Assembly (NCBI GenBank): GCA_002794775.1
Contig: NBAY01000038.1
Coordinates: 248,001-312,000, forward strand
Direction: 5' to 3'
DNA length: 64,000 nucleotides
From: Porodaedalea pini
Lineage: Eukaryota > Basidiomycota > Agaricomycetes > Hymenochaetales > Hymenochaetaceae
This document shows positions 12,274-22,400 of the stretch, piece after piece. The notes beneath the pieces were generated by a model. The model saw only the letters and a program-made list of their open reading frames with translations, searched no databases and had not been told where the DNA came from. The number at the start of each line of letters is the position of its first letter. The stretch's first letter is position 1. The position numbers and the translations under genes are program-made.

Positions 12274-12300
12274 AACGCGTCGAGCACGTCTCGACGCGTT
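12274..12300. promoter_or_regulatory. Inverted pair of MluI cell-cycle boxes between two divergent genes
   Basis: A perfect 11-base inverted repeat (AACGCGTCGAG, spacer CACGT, CTCGACGCGTT) carries two ACGCGT cores. It lies between the HMG-box remnant and the cyclin remnant, about 430 bases before the latter's first readable codons. ACGCGT is the MBF site that drives G1/S genes, including cyclins, in yeasts. The link to the cyclin is therefore plausible but inferred. Confidence 0.45.
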
Positions 12301-12699
12301 TTCTAAGTCCGCATTTTCTAAGTTCGCTAAGTAGTGAATCTTGTCTAATGCTCGTGTCCTCGTTCTCTCATCATCAGCATCCTAACCCTTAAGAATCCAC
12401 TTATTTAATCAAATAGCTGCATCTGTGTACTCCATCTCTCCTGTTAGTACTGCCTCCGCCTTCTCCCAATCCCCGCACCCACTCTCGGTGCTGCAGCAAG
12501 CGGTGTCTTGACCGTTGAAACAGCCCCAAATCCCGAAGACATATATACCCTGCAAAAGCAAACTACGTGGTGTCCCTGGTCGGTGAGTCAAGCATTCCCA
12601 TTATCGGTAACCTTCCGAGGCGCGCACGCAAAGTCGATAGATAAATTGATTTTGTCCTGTTTCTGTAACTGACGTGCTCAATTCTAGATCAAGCTGTGC

Positions 12700-14265
12700 A
12701 ATTTGGCGCCAGTCGTCTTTTCGACTCAGAAAGATATCACGGTGGTGACGAAACAGTCGCCATCTCTCCCTTCTCAACTTCAACCACTAAAACGTCAATT
12801 GATTCAACTTTCCTCGCCCCGTTCACCCATCACGCTTTCTTCAACCCTTCCTCCTGCCGCCTCCAACCCACCACACGCTTCAACATTGACGTTAGCCGTT
12901 TTCCCATCCGCCTTTCTCGCTGAGCATTCGGCAGCAGCACCGCAACCGTCGCGTCCGAGAAGGATCTCGTTCCGATCAAAACATTCGTACAGGAGGTCCT
13001 CCGCCGTTCACGCACAACATGCAGCGTCCTGCATTCGGCGCTCTCTACATCGAGGCGGTGAGAGGGAAGGTGCCGGAGCTCGTGGAAAAAGAGAGGTTCG
13101 GCACGGGAGTGAGAGGCGAGCCGGAATTAGATAAGAGGATCGTAAAGGAAGACGAGGCGTCTACCTCATCGAAAGTGAATACCTCTTTGGACACGTCCAA
13201 CCTCTGCGGCCTTCCGACGGAACTCTGATGTCAATGGACCCGTTTGACGCATCGTGTGTACCGACGGTCCTCCAAATGGATGCTTCGCTTCTATTAACTC
13301 AGCAGATGCAGACTCAAAGGCAGTCTAACGACAAGCACCATAAGATTCCGGCAAAACCGCTCACGCCGCTGCCACCTCTGCCATCGCGGCTTCTTTGCCC
13401 GCGGCGCACCTTCCTCGCCGCGCTCATTCTAACATCAACATTCTTACAGGATCGATGCTATTCAAATCGTTGGACGCTGCGAACGCGCACTCGGCGATGT
13501 GCTTGGGTGGCGTCTCTGGGTCGGCAAGGGCTCTACGCCGCCGCAGGAAGAGAACTCGTGCAGTATGCAATGCACGAAAAGCGAGGGTACAATTGCATTT
13601 GGATCATCTCCGGTTTCTGCAATACGCAACGCGACACACTTCCCGAGTCCACCCTTGTCAGACGCAGGCGCAAGCCCGGAGTTTGGCCATGAGGCAGGGA
13701 TGGCAAGTAGAGCACTTGGATGTGCTGCGACGCTACCAGATGATGCGGCAATGCGGAGCGTGCTGCCCCGCTATCGATTCCCAGGATCGTTGCCGTTCTC
13801 GTTTGCAGGTCCACCTCTCGCAGTCATTGCAGCACATCAGCATGCGGCGCTCAGTGCGCAGCAAACATTGCTTTCTTCTGCTTTCACATCACAAACGCTG
13901 TTGTCTTCCGATCTGACGCCTTTCCCACTCGAAGGGCCGACACCATGCCTTTCGTACTTGCCGCTCTGATGTGGCGAATCAACGTTCGAGACGCCGAGTG
14001 CGGCGTTGTGCAGCTACAATTATAGTTATAGCTACAACAACAGCGCCAATGGCGTGTGGAGTACCGCACAGAGCACGGACTCGTCCAACTCGGGCTCTAG
14101 TGTCGGGTTTGAGGCCGTCGCAACACCGCCAGACATGCCTGTGGCCGTGCGGCTTACAGGTGTGTCGGCTGATGGTGCCCAAGGCAATGCCATGGGCTCC
14201 AGCCTGGGTGCAGCGAAGGGCCACCGATTTGGACCCGCCAATGAGTCAGACCCGGTTGCGTGATA
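12700..14265 (+). pseudogene. PHO80/PCL-type cyclin pseudogene
   Basis: Cyclin-box segments appear in order but in different frames: KTFVQEVLRRSRTTCSVLHSAL (about 12984-13047), then after a one-base loss YIEAVRGKVPELVEKERFGTGVRGE (about 13047-13125), then LCPRRTFLAALILTSTFLQDRCYSNR (13395-13470), then in another frame GRCERALGDVLGWRLWVGKG (13472-13530). Between SNR and GRCER roughly a dozen family residues (the W.KL.GLPPRE part) are missing, so there was also a deletion of about 40 bases. A His/Ser/Tyr-rich tail (YNYSYSYNNS) follows to 14263. No ATG start is visible. Intact relatives regulate Pho85-type kinases, but this copy cannot make a cyclin fold. Confidence 0.75.
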
Positions 14266-14479
14266 CGTGCAGGTGCTCTCTGTGGGCAGTCTTGAGGACA
14301 GGACCGCGATCTGCGGCATAGGCAGAATTGGGAATGGAAACGGGATTAACGGTTAGGGACAGGTGTCCATGTCAATGCCCAGCTTCACGAGTGCTGGTCT
14401 CGAGCCTCAGTTTGGACTCGGTGGTTGTGAATAGGCTGTTACTATTGAACCACTTCGGACTTGAACCGAACCGAACCGA

Positions 14480-14880
14480 ACTTCCTAGAAATATCTGAAA
14501 TATAAGTGGACTATCAGACAATAACACTAGTACTATGATGAATGCATTACACTTGAGACATTAGACTTCTGAAGGACATACAAGTGACATATAATATGAG
14601 AAAAATAAATGTTCATTTCCTGTAAGCATCTATCTAAGCTGTATTTACCTTCTATCCTAATAAGTATCTGACATGCAGACTGACATACTGACACTGAACA
14701 TATAAACCTGTGAAGAGCCTTTCGGCTTCATTGTCAGGCATACTCAGTAGAATAAATACCTTACAGCTCGGACATCAGACTTTCAGAGGGCATATAATCA
14801 GAATACAAAGTGATAAAAGTATAGTATATTTTTTGTAATTATCTATCTGTCTTGTATATGCCTTGTATTGCACCAAAACT
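14480..14880. repeat. AT-rich, diverged tandem repeat, two units of about 215 bases
   Basis: Unit 1 (about 14548-14650) and unit 2 (about 14758-14860) share an ordered series of blocks: TTACA..T..GACAT.AGACTT, then a GGCATA/GGACATA block, then GTAA.CATCTATCT. Divergence is considerable, so exact borders are uncertain. The sequence between 14270 and 15200 otherwise holds no gene. GAACC is repeated near 14463-14481. Confidence 0.45.
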
Positions 14881-15199
14881 CTTGTAACAAGCTTGTATTT
14901 GACTCGAAGACATTTTGGCACACGACAAGCTGACTAACAGACTTATATTACCTTACAAGGTATACAAGGCTATACAGGCGACGCGACTTTTTCGTGATGC
15001 CGTAAGCCGTTTTCCACGCTCTGAGGAGATGGCCCGTTTTTCTTTTCTTCACCTTGGATCATGGCTCCAATCCGCGGGATCTCTGTGCGACGATTGGCGC
15101 AAGCACACTCGCAGACGTCTCTCCCACAAGTCCGCTTACTGTTCTCTGCACGGTTTGTCTTTGACTCTTTGCATTTGGTCAAATTTATCTCTCTTGATC

Positions 15200-18100
15200 A
15201 TGAATACCCTCTTTGGTCATTCGCGTCCACGATCTGATCTGGGACTCGACTTTCCATAGCAAATTGCCGGACCTTTATGTCGAAGTGAAGCTCAAAGGTA
15301 TCAGAAAACAATCAAAAAGTCCATACCACCTTACTGGAATGACAATCTTACATTGTAAGCATGACGTGTATCAATTCGTCTTCAGGTTCACTCAGTACGT
15401 TGTGTCCAGCTCATCATCAGATCCATCTGCAATTCTCAACATCCGTGTGCATGCGATTCACTTTGGTCTCCAGATCCGTGTGTCGGCTACATTGACATTC
15501 AAGCTATTTGAATTTATCGGAGAAGTGCTCTAATGGCGAATGTAGTCACTGAATCCCGACTGTGATGTGGCTTATGCTCGAATTGCAGCACCTGTAGTTT
15601 GCAATAACCGTTGATTCACCATACGGGAAAGCATCTACTACTCCCGCTGGTGTTATTCGCACACGGCTCGAAACCATCGGTGCTCTGACCAGTGCTGGTG
15701 CTGACGTCGAGGCTGGTGGGCAAATGCTCAGACACACGGGACATACTCTGCACGAGTCACAGATTACTCTGCTGCAGGGCTTGCTATGGAATCATTCGGC
15801 TCGGATATGAGTGCAATCCGTATAATCTCTCGAGGCGCTTTTCCAAAAGTCGAATATCATAATCGATATATCTGGGGCAAGTCTATTGCTTTTGGTTATA
15901 CGGCTGGCGCCTCGCGCGACTAGATTCACCCGTATCTGAAGGTTGCATATCAAGTGACTTGTTCCCAGTATAAGATACGCCTCGCTGGTGGCTTGCTGCC
16001 GGGGTATATCTTACATAGACCCTTCTATGAAGTGCGTTTCGAGCCAGTTTAGAGCTGACAAAAGAAGTCGTCGACCTGGTCCGTAAAATGGAATAAGCCT
16101 TCGACTTCGTCGGTGCGATACACGCTCTGCGAGACAAAAACTAGAATTCTGGAGTCATCCACCATCAATCTGTTGCGGCAGATCACCGAGTACTGCGGAT
16201 TCGTCCAGAATTATAAAGATGATGCGTTTGGTTGGTGAGTCCATCAGACATAATGGATGATCTCATTGATAATGTCCTCAACTTGCAGGACGGGTTGCTT
16301 GACTTACATTGTAAGTGCAAACCAAGAGGTAGACGGATTTTTGCAGTCACTAGATGAATGCAAGAAAGGCTCTCGACTCGGGTCTTGCTCTACCTACCGC
16401 TTTCGTTGCCGCACGGATGTCTGAAGAAGTCAACTCCCTAAAGTTCTAGTTCTACTGCACACGCGAGCCGAGCCACGACACGCACACAAGGAGGCACAAT
16501 GCACGCACGGGCCTCGTGGGGTGACTGGGGCAGAGAGTCCGAGTCATACTGATAAGCTCGCTTCGTGGCTCCAACCAAACCCTTCATCTCTCTCTCTTCA
16601 CCCTCCAAGAGACCTCTATCTGTCAACTGACGCTCTCCATCGAGCACTAGGAGATAAAGGCAGAAAGCAAAGTCAAAGGCAACGATATGGCAACGCTTGT
16701 GCAACATACTACGTCAGTAGAATCTTACGGCCCAAAGGTGCGTCTCGTCTCGTCCGTTTGCTTCATATTCTATCTCCATGGCATGCATTACGAGTTTGCG
16801 ATGCACGATATGTGTCCTTTTTCTTGAGATACAGTTAATCAGGAGACTCACAAACTTATCTTACAGCACGATAATTCTATGATGGATGCAGATGCGGAGA
16901 TGTGTCGCTTGTTTGGGTGTTTAAACCTCAGCAGCATGGGCTTCCATCGAGTCGCAGGCAGTTAGCGAGGGCTAGCAGGTACACTGCATATCTCTTGCGT
17001 TAGTTGAAGAGAAACGAGCTGACTATTGTTGTCTTTGCTTCTAGCCTATCATCCAGTTGTCCAGGATGTGCTCCAACTTATACGACCTGAGAGGGATGCG
17101 CCGATGGCGTTGGAAGCCGAAATGACATAAATGACGGATGGGGAGGGCAACGTGCAGGTGAGCTCTCTCCATCCCTCCTGGCACTCCGCATACCCATTCT
17201 TCGAAATTTACGAGCCGAAACAGTTCATCGAGACAATCCCGTCCGCCTCAAAGTCGGAAGCAGGCGCACCAATAGAAGGCTGCGCCCTCCTTCAAATGCT
17301 CTGTGTGCATTATGCGCCCACGCTCTCGCGGTTCCACTGCAGCACGAGGAATCCGGATTTCAACCTGCTCGAGACGATCCTTGCGCACCGCGAGGCGTTC
17401 GTCGCCTTCCCGTACGGACATCGTGCGTGCAGCGGAGCGCTCACCAAAGTCGCTTCAGAGATCGAGCACCGACACAATGCGGAGCTTTCTTACAGTGAAG
17501 GGAGCGAAACGAAGTGTGGTTGATGAGTGCATGGTGCAGCACCTAGCTCCCTCTATTTATCTTTTGATGTCTTCATGGCGTAGAGAGCGATGAGGTCATT
17601 TCTGGACCTTTCGAAGGGCTCACGGACTGTATGCGCTCCATTGCCTTCTCCCTTAATAGCATGCACTTTGTCTTGGGCTCTGACGACGAGACGACGAGAG
17701 TCCGGGATGCAGTGAGCGGGGATGCCATTTCGGAGCCTTTCAGAGGTTACATGTTTTCTGCCTGGTCTGTCACCTCGCCTGACGGGGCACACGTCATCTC
17801 GGGCTCGACGGGTAAGACTGTCAGAGTCTGGGATGCAATGTGAGGGAAAGTTTCTCTCTGGGCTGCTCGAAGGGCACACAGATAGCATCTTGTCTGCTGC
17901 TTTCTCACCTGACAGTTCGCACATCGCCTCGGGCTCCTGGAATAAGGCAATAAGAGTTTGGGATGTGGCTAGCAGGAGATCATTTCCAAGCTCTTTGACG
18001 AGTATGCGGACACTAACTCGCCCGTCACGTTATCGTCTGGTGGCAGAGGCTTTGCGAATTGGGCGTTGGCTGAAAACGGGTGGATATTAGGTTCTCGCGG

Positions 18101-18245
18101 CGAACTGCTCTTATGGGTTCCTCCTGATATTCGTCCCACATTTTGACGTCCTCAAAATACGGCCATTTTTAATTGTGCGTTTTCGGCTGAACTGGAATTC
18201 AGCATCACCGTACATGGAAAGCGCTGGCAGAGAGGGGGGGGGGTC
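15200..18245 (+). pseudogene. Degenerate copy of the C2-NACHT-WD40 gene, ATPase domain missing
   Basis: Fragments collinear with the gene at 19411-24648 can be read in shifting frames. They are VIRVHDLIWDSTFHSKLPDLYVEVK (C2, 15213-15290), IHPYLKVAYQVTCSQYK (15923-15975; intact copy VHPYLHAAWQVTSSLFK), LLRQITEYCGFVQNYKDDAFG (about 16170-16235), and LALPTAFVAARMSEEVNSL (about 16380-16440; intact LHTAFVSARISQNVDTL). Next come about three damaged WD40 units (17590-17990), then FANWALAENGWILGSRGELLLWVPPDIRPT (18050-18145), close to the intact C-terminus. The NACHT region is absent and replaced by unrelated DNA (16440-17590). It is the upstream half of a tandem locus duplication. Confidence 0.85.
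16440..17590. other. Unrelated segment where the NACHT domain should be
   Basis: Contains a 130-codon open frame, 17131-17523 (+), beginning MTDGEGNVQVSSLHPSWHSAYPFF and ending near AFVAFPYGHRACSG. I do not recognise it. Its last motif only superficially resembles a P450 haem loop. No transposon ends are evident, so insertion, replacement or gene conversion are all possible. Confidence 0.35.
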
Positions 18246-18499
18246 TTTATTCCATTTCCACGAAATTATAACCGCTATTTGTTGCCTTCTACTGATAACT
18301 TTCCGATTGTCCTGAGGATTGACACGATATTAATCCGACCTTGTATTTTCATAGTTATTCTAGCATATAATTAATAAAATGCTCCCAAGACCCATATGGC
18401 TTCGTCGAAGCAATACAGAGAATATATATACTTGCAGAAAATAACTCTGCACACCTCCAAGTTCTGGGTATTAATATATATGCATTCACCAATGCCTCG

Positions 18500-18925
18500 A
18501 TCAAAAACATATCCAGACCAAGCATCATCATCAACTTGTCATCATAAAGGTGCATCATGAAAGTGCTTCCAGCCGTCTTTCTTCTCTCAATGCGGCTATC
18601 GGCAGGGACGTTGAGACCACTAGGGCAGAAGCCTTCCACTATGGCCACATGTGTAATGGGTTGAGCCAATGCCTTCGAAGATGGCAAACCGAGGAAAGAC
18701 TCCACAGAATGAAGGAAGAAAGCGATGTAAGGCTTTGTGAGTACAGAAGGGTCTTGGGCTTTATAGTTACAGAGGCAACGAATATGAATAACAACGACAC
18801 ATTGACACCCAGCACCTCGGACACAGCGGAAGTGGATGAGTAAGAAGAGATGGAGGCGTGTCCACACGCATGGCCGGGAACAATTTGTGACGGGGGGAGG
18901 GGGGAGTCCAGCATCTTCCTGAGAC
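18500..18925 (-). pseudogene. Degenerate copy of the reading frame at 25641-25303
   Basis: Minus-strand DNA aligns with 25641-25303: both begin TGTCCGAGG and share (T/C)TTTGAAGGCATTG(G/A)CTCA. At protein level LTKPYIAFFLHSVESF and, in another frame, FAIFEGIGSTH match AKPHATVFLRFLSVF and PIVFEGIDSAQ, so a frameshift separates the two halves. It lies downstream of the degenerate NLR copy exactly as 25641-25303 lies downstream of the better copy. The long open frame 19155-18355 on this strand is mostly incidental. Confidence 0.6.
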
Positions 18926-19410
18926 TTAAAAGAGAACGTGGACTGCATTACAGCGCAAGGAAGGTCAGATGAGAAGATTGGAATGCTGGAAGCAGTACTC
19001 CTGAAGGACTTTGAGGCAGCCAGATGGGGTGCTTTATACTTGTTATAGTCGCCGTTTACAAATTTTAGATGTTCATCAGCCTCGACACGCACACACGATG
19101 GGACTACGACACACATGTCGTGTAAAATGATGGGGATGGGACACGATAGATTCAAATGTAGCAGATAATCATGATTTTCAGTCGCAGTACTCGAGAGTCA
19201 GAAGGAGAGTAGTTACACTTACAGACAGCAGAAAACCAAGCTAAGTGGGTCACGTGACTATGAAGCCAAACGGTCCTCGTGTATCAATGCTCTGTTTTTA
19301 ACTCGAGTTGCCATCATGCTTCCAGTCCATAAGACCTTGAGCGGCGATAAGGCGATGATGGGCTTAGGGCATGCTGCAGATGCTGAGGTCGACCTTGTCT
19401 TCTCTCCACC

Positions 19411-22400
19411 ATGTCCACTGAGTTCTCCCTACAAGGTTCGTCTTTATATCATGCGGCTCTATCTGTTTTGACAATGACATCCTCTGTAGTAATCCGTGTT
19501 GAAGGCGTGCAGTGGGAACACCATTTTCATAGCATAGTGCCCAACCTTTATGCTCAAGTGAAGTTCGGCGATGCTATCCAGAAGACGCAAACAATCAAGG
19601 ACAAATCACCCACCTGGGACGAGACTTTCACGCTGTAAGTGGTCCTATAACAAATCAATCTCGGAGATTTCATTACGTGCGCGTAGCCCATCGTCAGATG
19701 CATCTGCGGTTCTCACAATTGAAGTCAAGCATAGATCTTCACTTAAGGGTCGAAAAAGTATGTGTGTTGGCTCCATCAACATCCAGCTCGACGAGCTTTT
19801 CAGCAAGTGCGCTAATGGCGAGGGTAAGCTACATTTCCAATTTTATTAGTACGTGGCTTGTGCTCAGCATGAACTACCTTTAGCCCAGTTAAGCCTCCAT
19901 CCGCCCCCTGGAAAAGCATCCAGAGGGCCCACAATTTTTGTTCGTCTACTCGACACCGTCAAAACGATAACGGACGTCAAGTATGATGTTTTGGCTGCCG
20001 ATCGGGCTGTTCAGCTGAGCGGAATCGTGAGATCAGCCTCGGGTGCAAAGTTTGACGCGGTCGAAGAGCTGGCTACTGGGCTGGACAACCAGAGCGAGCT
20101 ATACAAATGTCTTGTAAGCCTTTGCAAAAAGTTTGGCTTATTTGCCGATATTATTGATGCACTATCTGAAGTAAGTCTTACGTTCTTGATAATAGTGAGT
20201 ATTGATTGTTCAGCACTATTAGGTTCATCCATATCTACATGCCGCGTGGCAAGTGACCTCATCTTTGTTCAAGGTAAGAAAATTACAGGTGATTTCAATG
20301 TGCGAAAGACTTACACGGTCGACTCTGTGTAGGTCGTTTCAAAGCAGTTCGAAAATGACAAGTCGGTCGTCGATCTGGTGTGCATTATGAAAGAAACGTT
20401 CGACTTTGTCTGTGAGATCGACGACCTTCCCAACAAGGTTCGGAGTCTTAAACAGTCTATCATCAAACTCCTCAAGCAGACCATCGAGTTTTGTCTGTTT
20501 GTTCGAGATTTCTTTTCCCATAGGTTCTTCGGTAAGTCTATCTGGTTATCTTCGTGTTCCGTGGAAATAACCTTTATGCTAGGCCGGGTTCTCGATTCGA
20601 TCAATAGCACACGGAAGATAGACGAGATCAAAAAGAGCTTCGACTCGCTCAAGGAAGAACTCAGCTCGAGAGTAGCTCTGCATACTGCTTTTGTCTCAGC
20701 ACGAATATCTCAAAACGTCGACACGTTAGGTGCGTGCCAAATCAATGTTGTCATTGAACTCCACTGAAAGTGTTCCACCAGTCTTAAAGCAGCGACTGCG
20801 ACCGATGGAAAAGAATGCATCCGACCGTCCTCGATGCCTTCTTGGGACGCGCGACGAATATTTGAATCAGGCCATGGACTGGTTGTTTTCGGATACAAGC
20901 AAGAACATTATGTGGCTTCATGGAGTCCCCGGTTCCGGGAAAAGTACGATCGCTGCGACGGTTGCGGATTACTGTGATGATATGTCTCGACTCGCGACGT
21001 TTCTGTTCTTTGAACAAGGAAAGGCCGAGTACAGCTCTATTATTCAGACCATCGCCTTTTAAATTGGCGTCGTTTGACTCGTCGATCGCTCCACACGTCA
21101 TTGCTGCTCTTGACCAGAACAAGAATATCGAAGACTCTTCACCTACGAGGCAGTTCCAGAAGCTCATTTTGGAACCACTTGATGCTGCTAAAGGTGAGGT
21201 ACAAGGTCCCATCCTTGTTATCCTCGATGCTCTGGATGAATGTGGCACGATCGGCACTCGGAGCAACGTAATCCAGTTGCTCAAGGACGAGTTCGGGAAG
21301 CTTCCTTCAAAGTTTCGCTTCCTCGTCACGAGCCGACCAGAAGGTGATATCGTGAAAGCCTTGTCGTCCCAACCACATGTCCTCGAAATCGAGCTCGATC
21401 ACAGTTCGAAAGAGAGCCGGCACGACGTACGCGTTTACATTGATCGAGCGATGCGTGACGCGGTAATAGAGCCAATACCGGAGGGTTGGACATGGGATGA
21501 TAAACTGAATGTCCTTGGTGATTCTGCGGATGGGCTTTTCATCTGGGCATCGACCGCGGTCAAACTAGTCCAGCTAGCAACATTTCAACTTGATTACGTC
21601 GAGAAATTGGTCTCAAACGCGAAGTCACTTTCTCTTCAAGAACTATATGCCACAGCACTGCGCGATGCGCTTTCTTGGGATGACACGACAAGATCTATAT
21701 TTCAAAATGCCGTTTCTCTCATTCTTTTCGGCAAAACGCAGCTCACCGACAAAGTCATCGACGGAATGCTACACTTAGTTCCTCCCAAGGGATCAGCAGC
21801 CATTCTTTCGAAACTGCAAGCTCTGATCGCATATAAACCCGGAGAACCCATTCGTATCCACCACGCGTCTTTTGGTGACTACCTCACATCATCCGCCTGT
21901 TCCAATCCTTGCGTAGTACACCCTGGCAGTTCGAAACCATCTCAGTGCATCGGAGGCACTTGGCTCATTGATGTTCCCATCCAGAAGCATTTGCTTGTCA
22001 CTCGGTGTTTTGGTGTCATGGAGGATATGCTTCGCTTCAACATCTGCGACCTTGAGACATCGTTTTTGCTCAACGACGATGTCATAGGACTGAAAGAACG
22101 TGTCAAGGACAAAATACCGCCCCATTTGGAATACGCGTGCCTTTACTGGGCTCAACATCTTCGCGATGTTCCATATTATCCTGACTTGCTCGATGCAATG
22201 TCATCCTTTGTTAAACGACGCTTGCTATACTGGTTTGAAATACTCAGTCTACTGAAGAAGCTCGGTCGTGTTGCTAGCCCAGCTCTCCTCAACGCCGTTA
22301 AATGGACCGAAGTGAGTACATGCATATTATTTGAGGTGCATGTGTGACTGACTCCAGTCAAGACGTATAATACAGATACCACCTCGTTCTTAAGAGGTGC

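Noticed and set aside
17395..17450. Cytochrome P450 haem-binding loop (FPYGHRACSG)
   Set aside because: Spacing and upstream motifs (ExxR, PERF) are missing. A single short resemblance is not enough.
18355..19155. 266-aa minus-strand gene
   Set aside because: Most of the frame is out of register with the homologous DNA at 25303-25641. Composition is non-coding, and the homology supports a decayed small frame instead.
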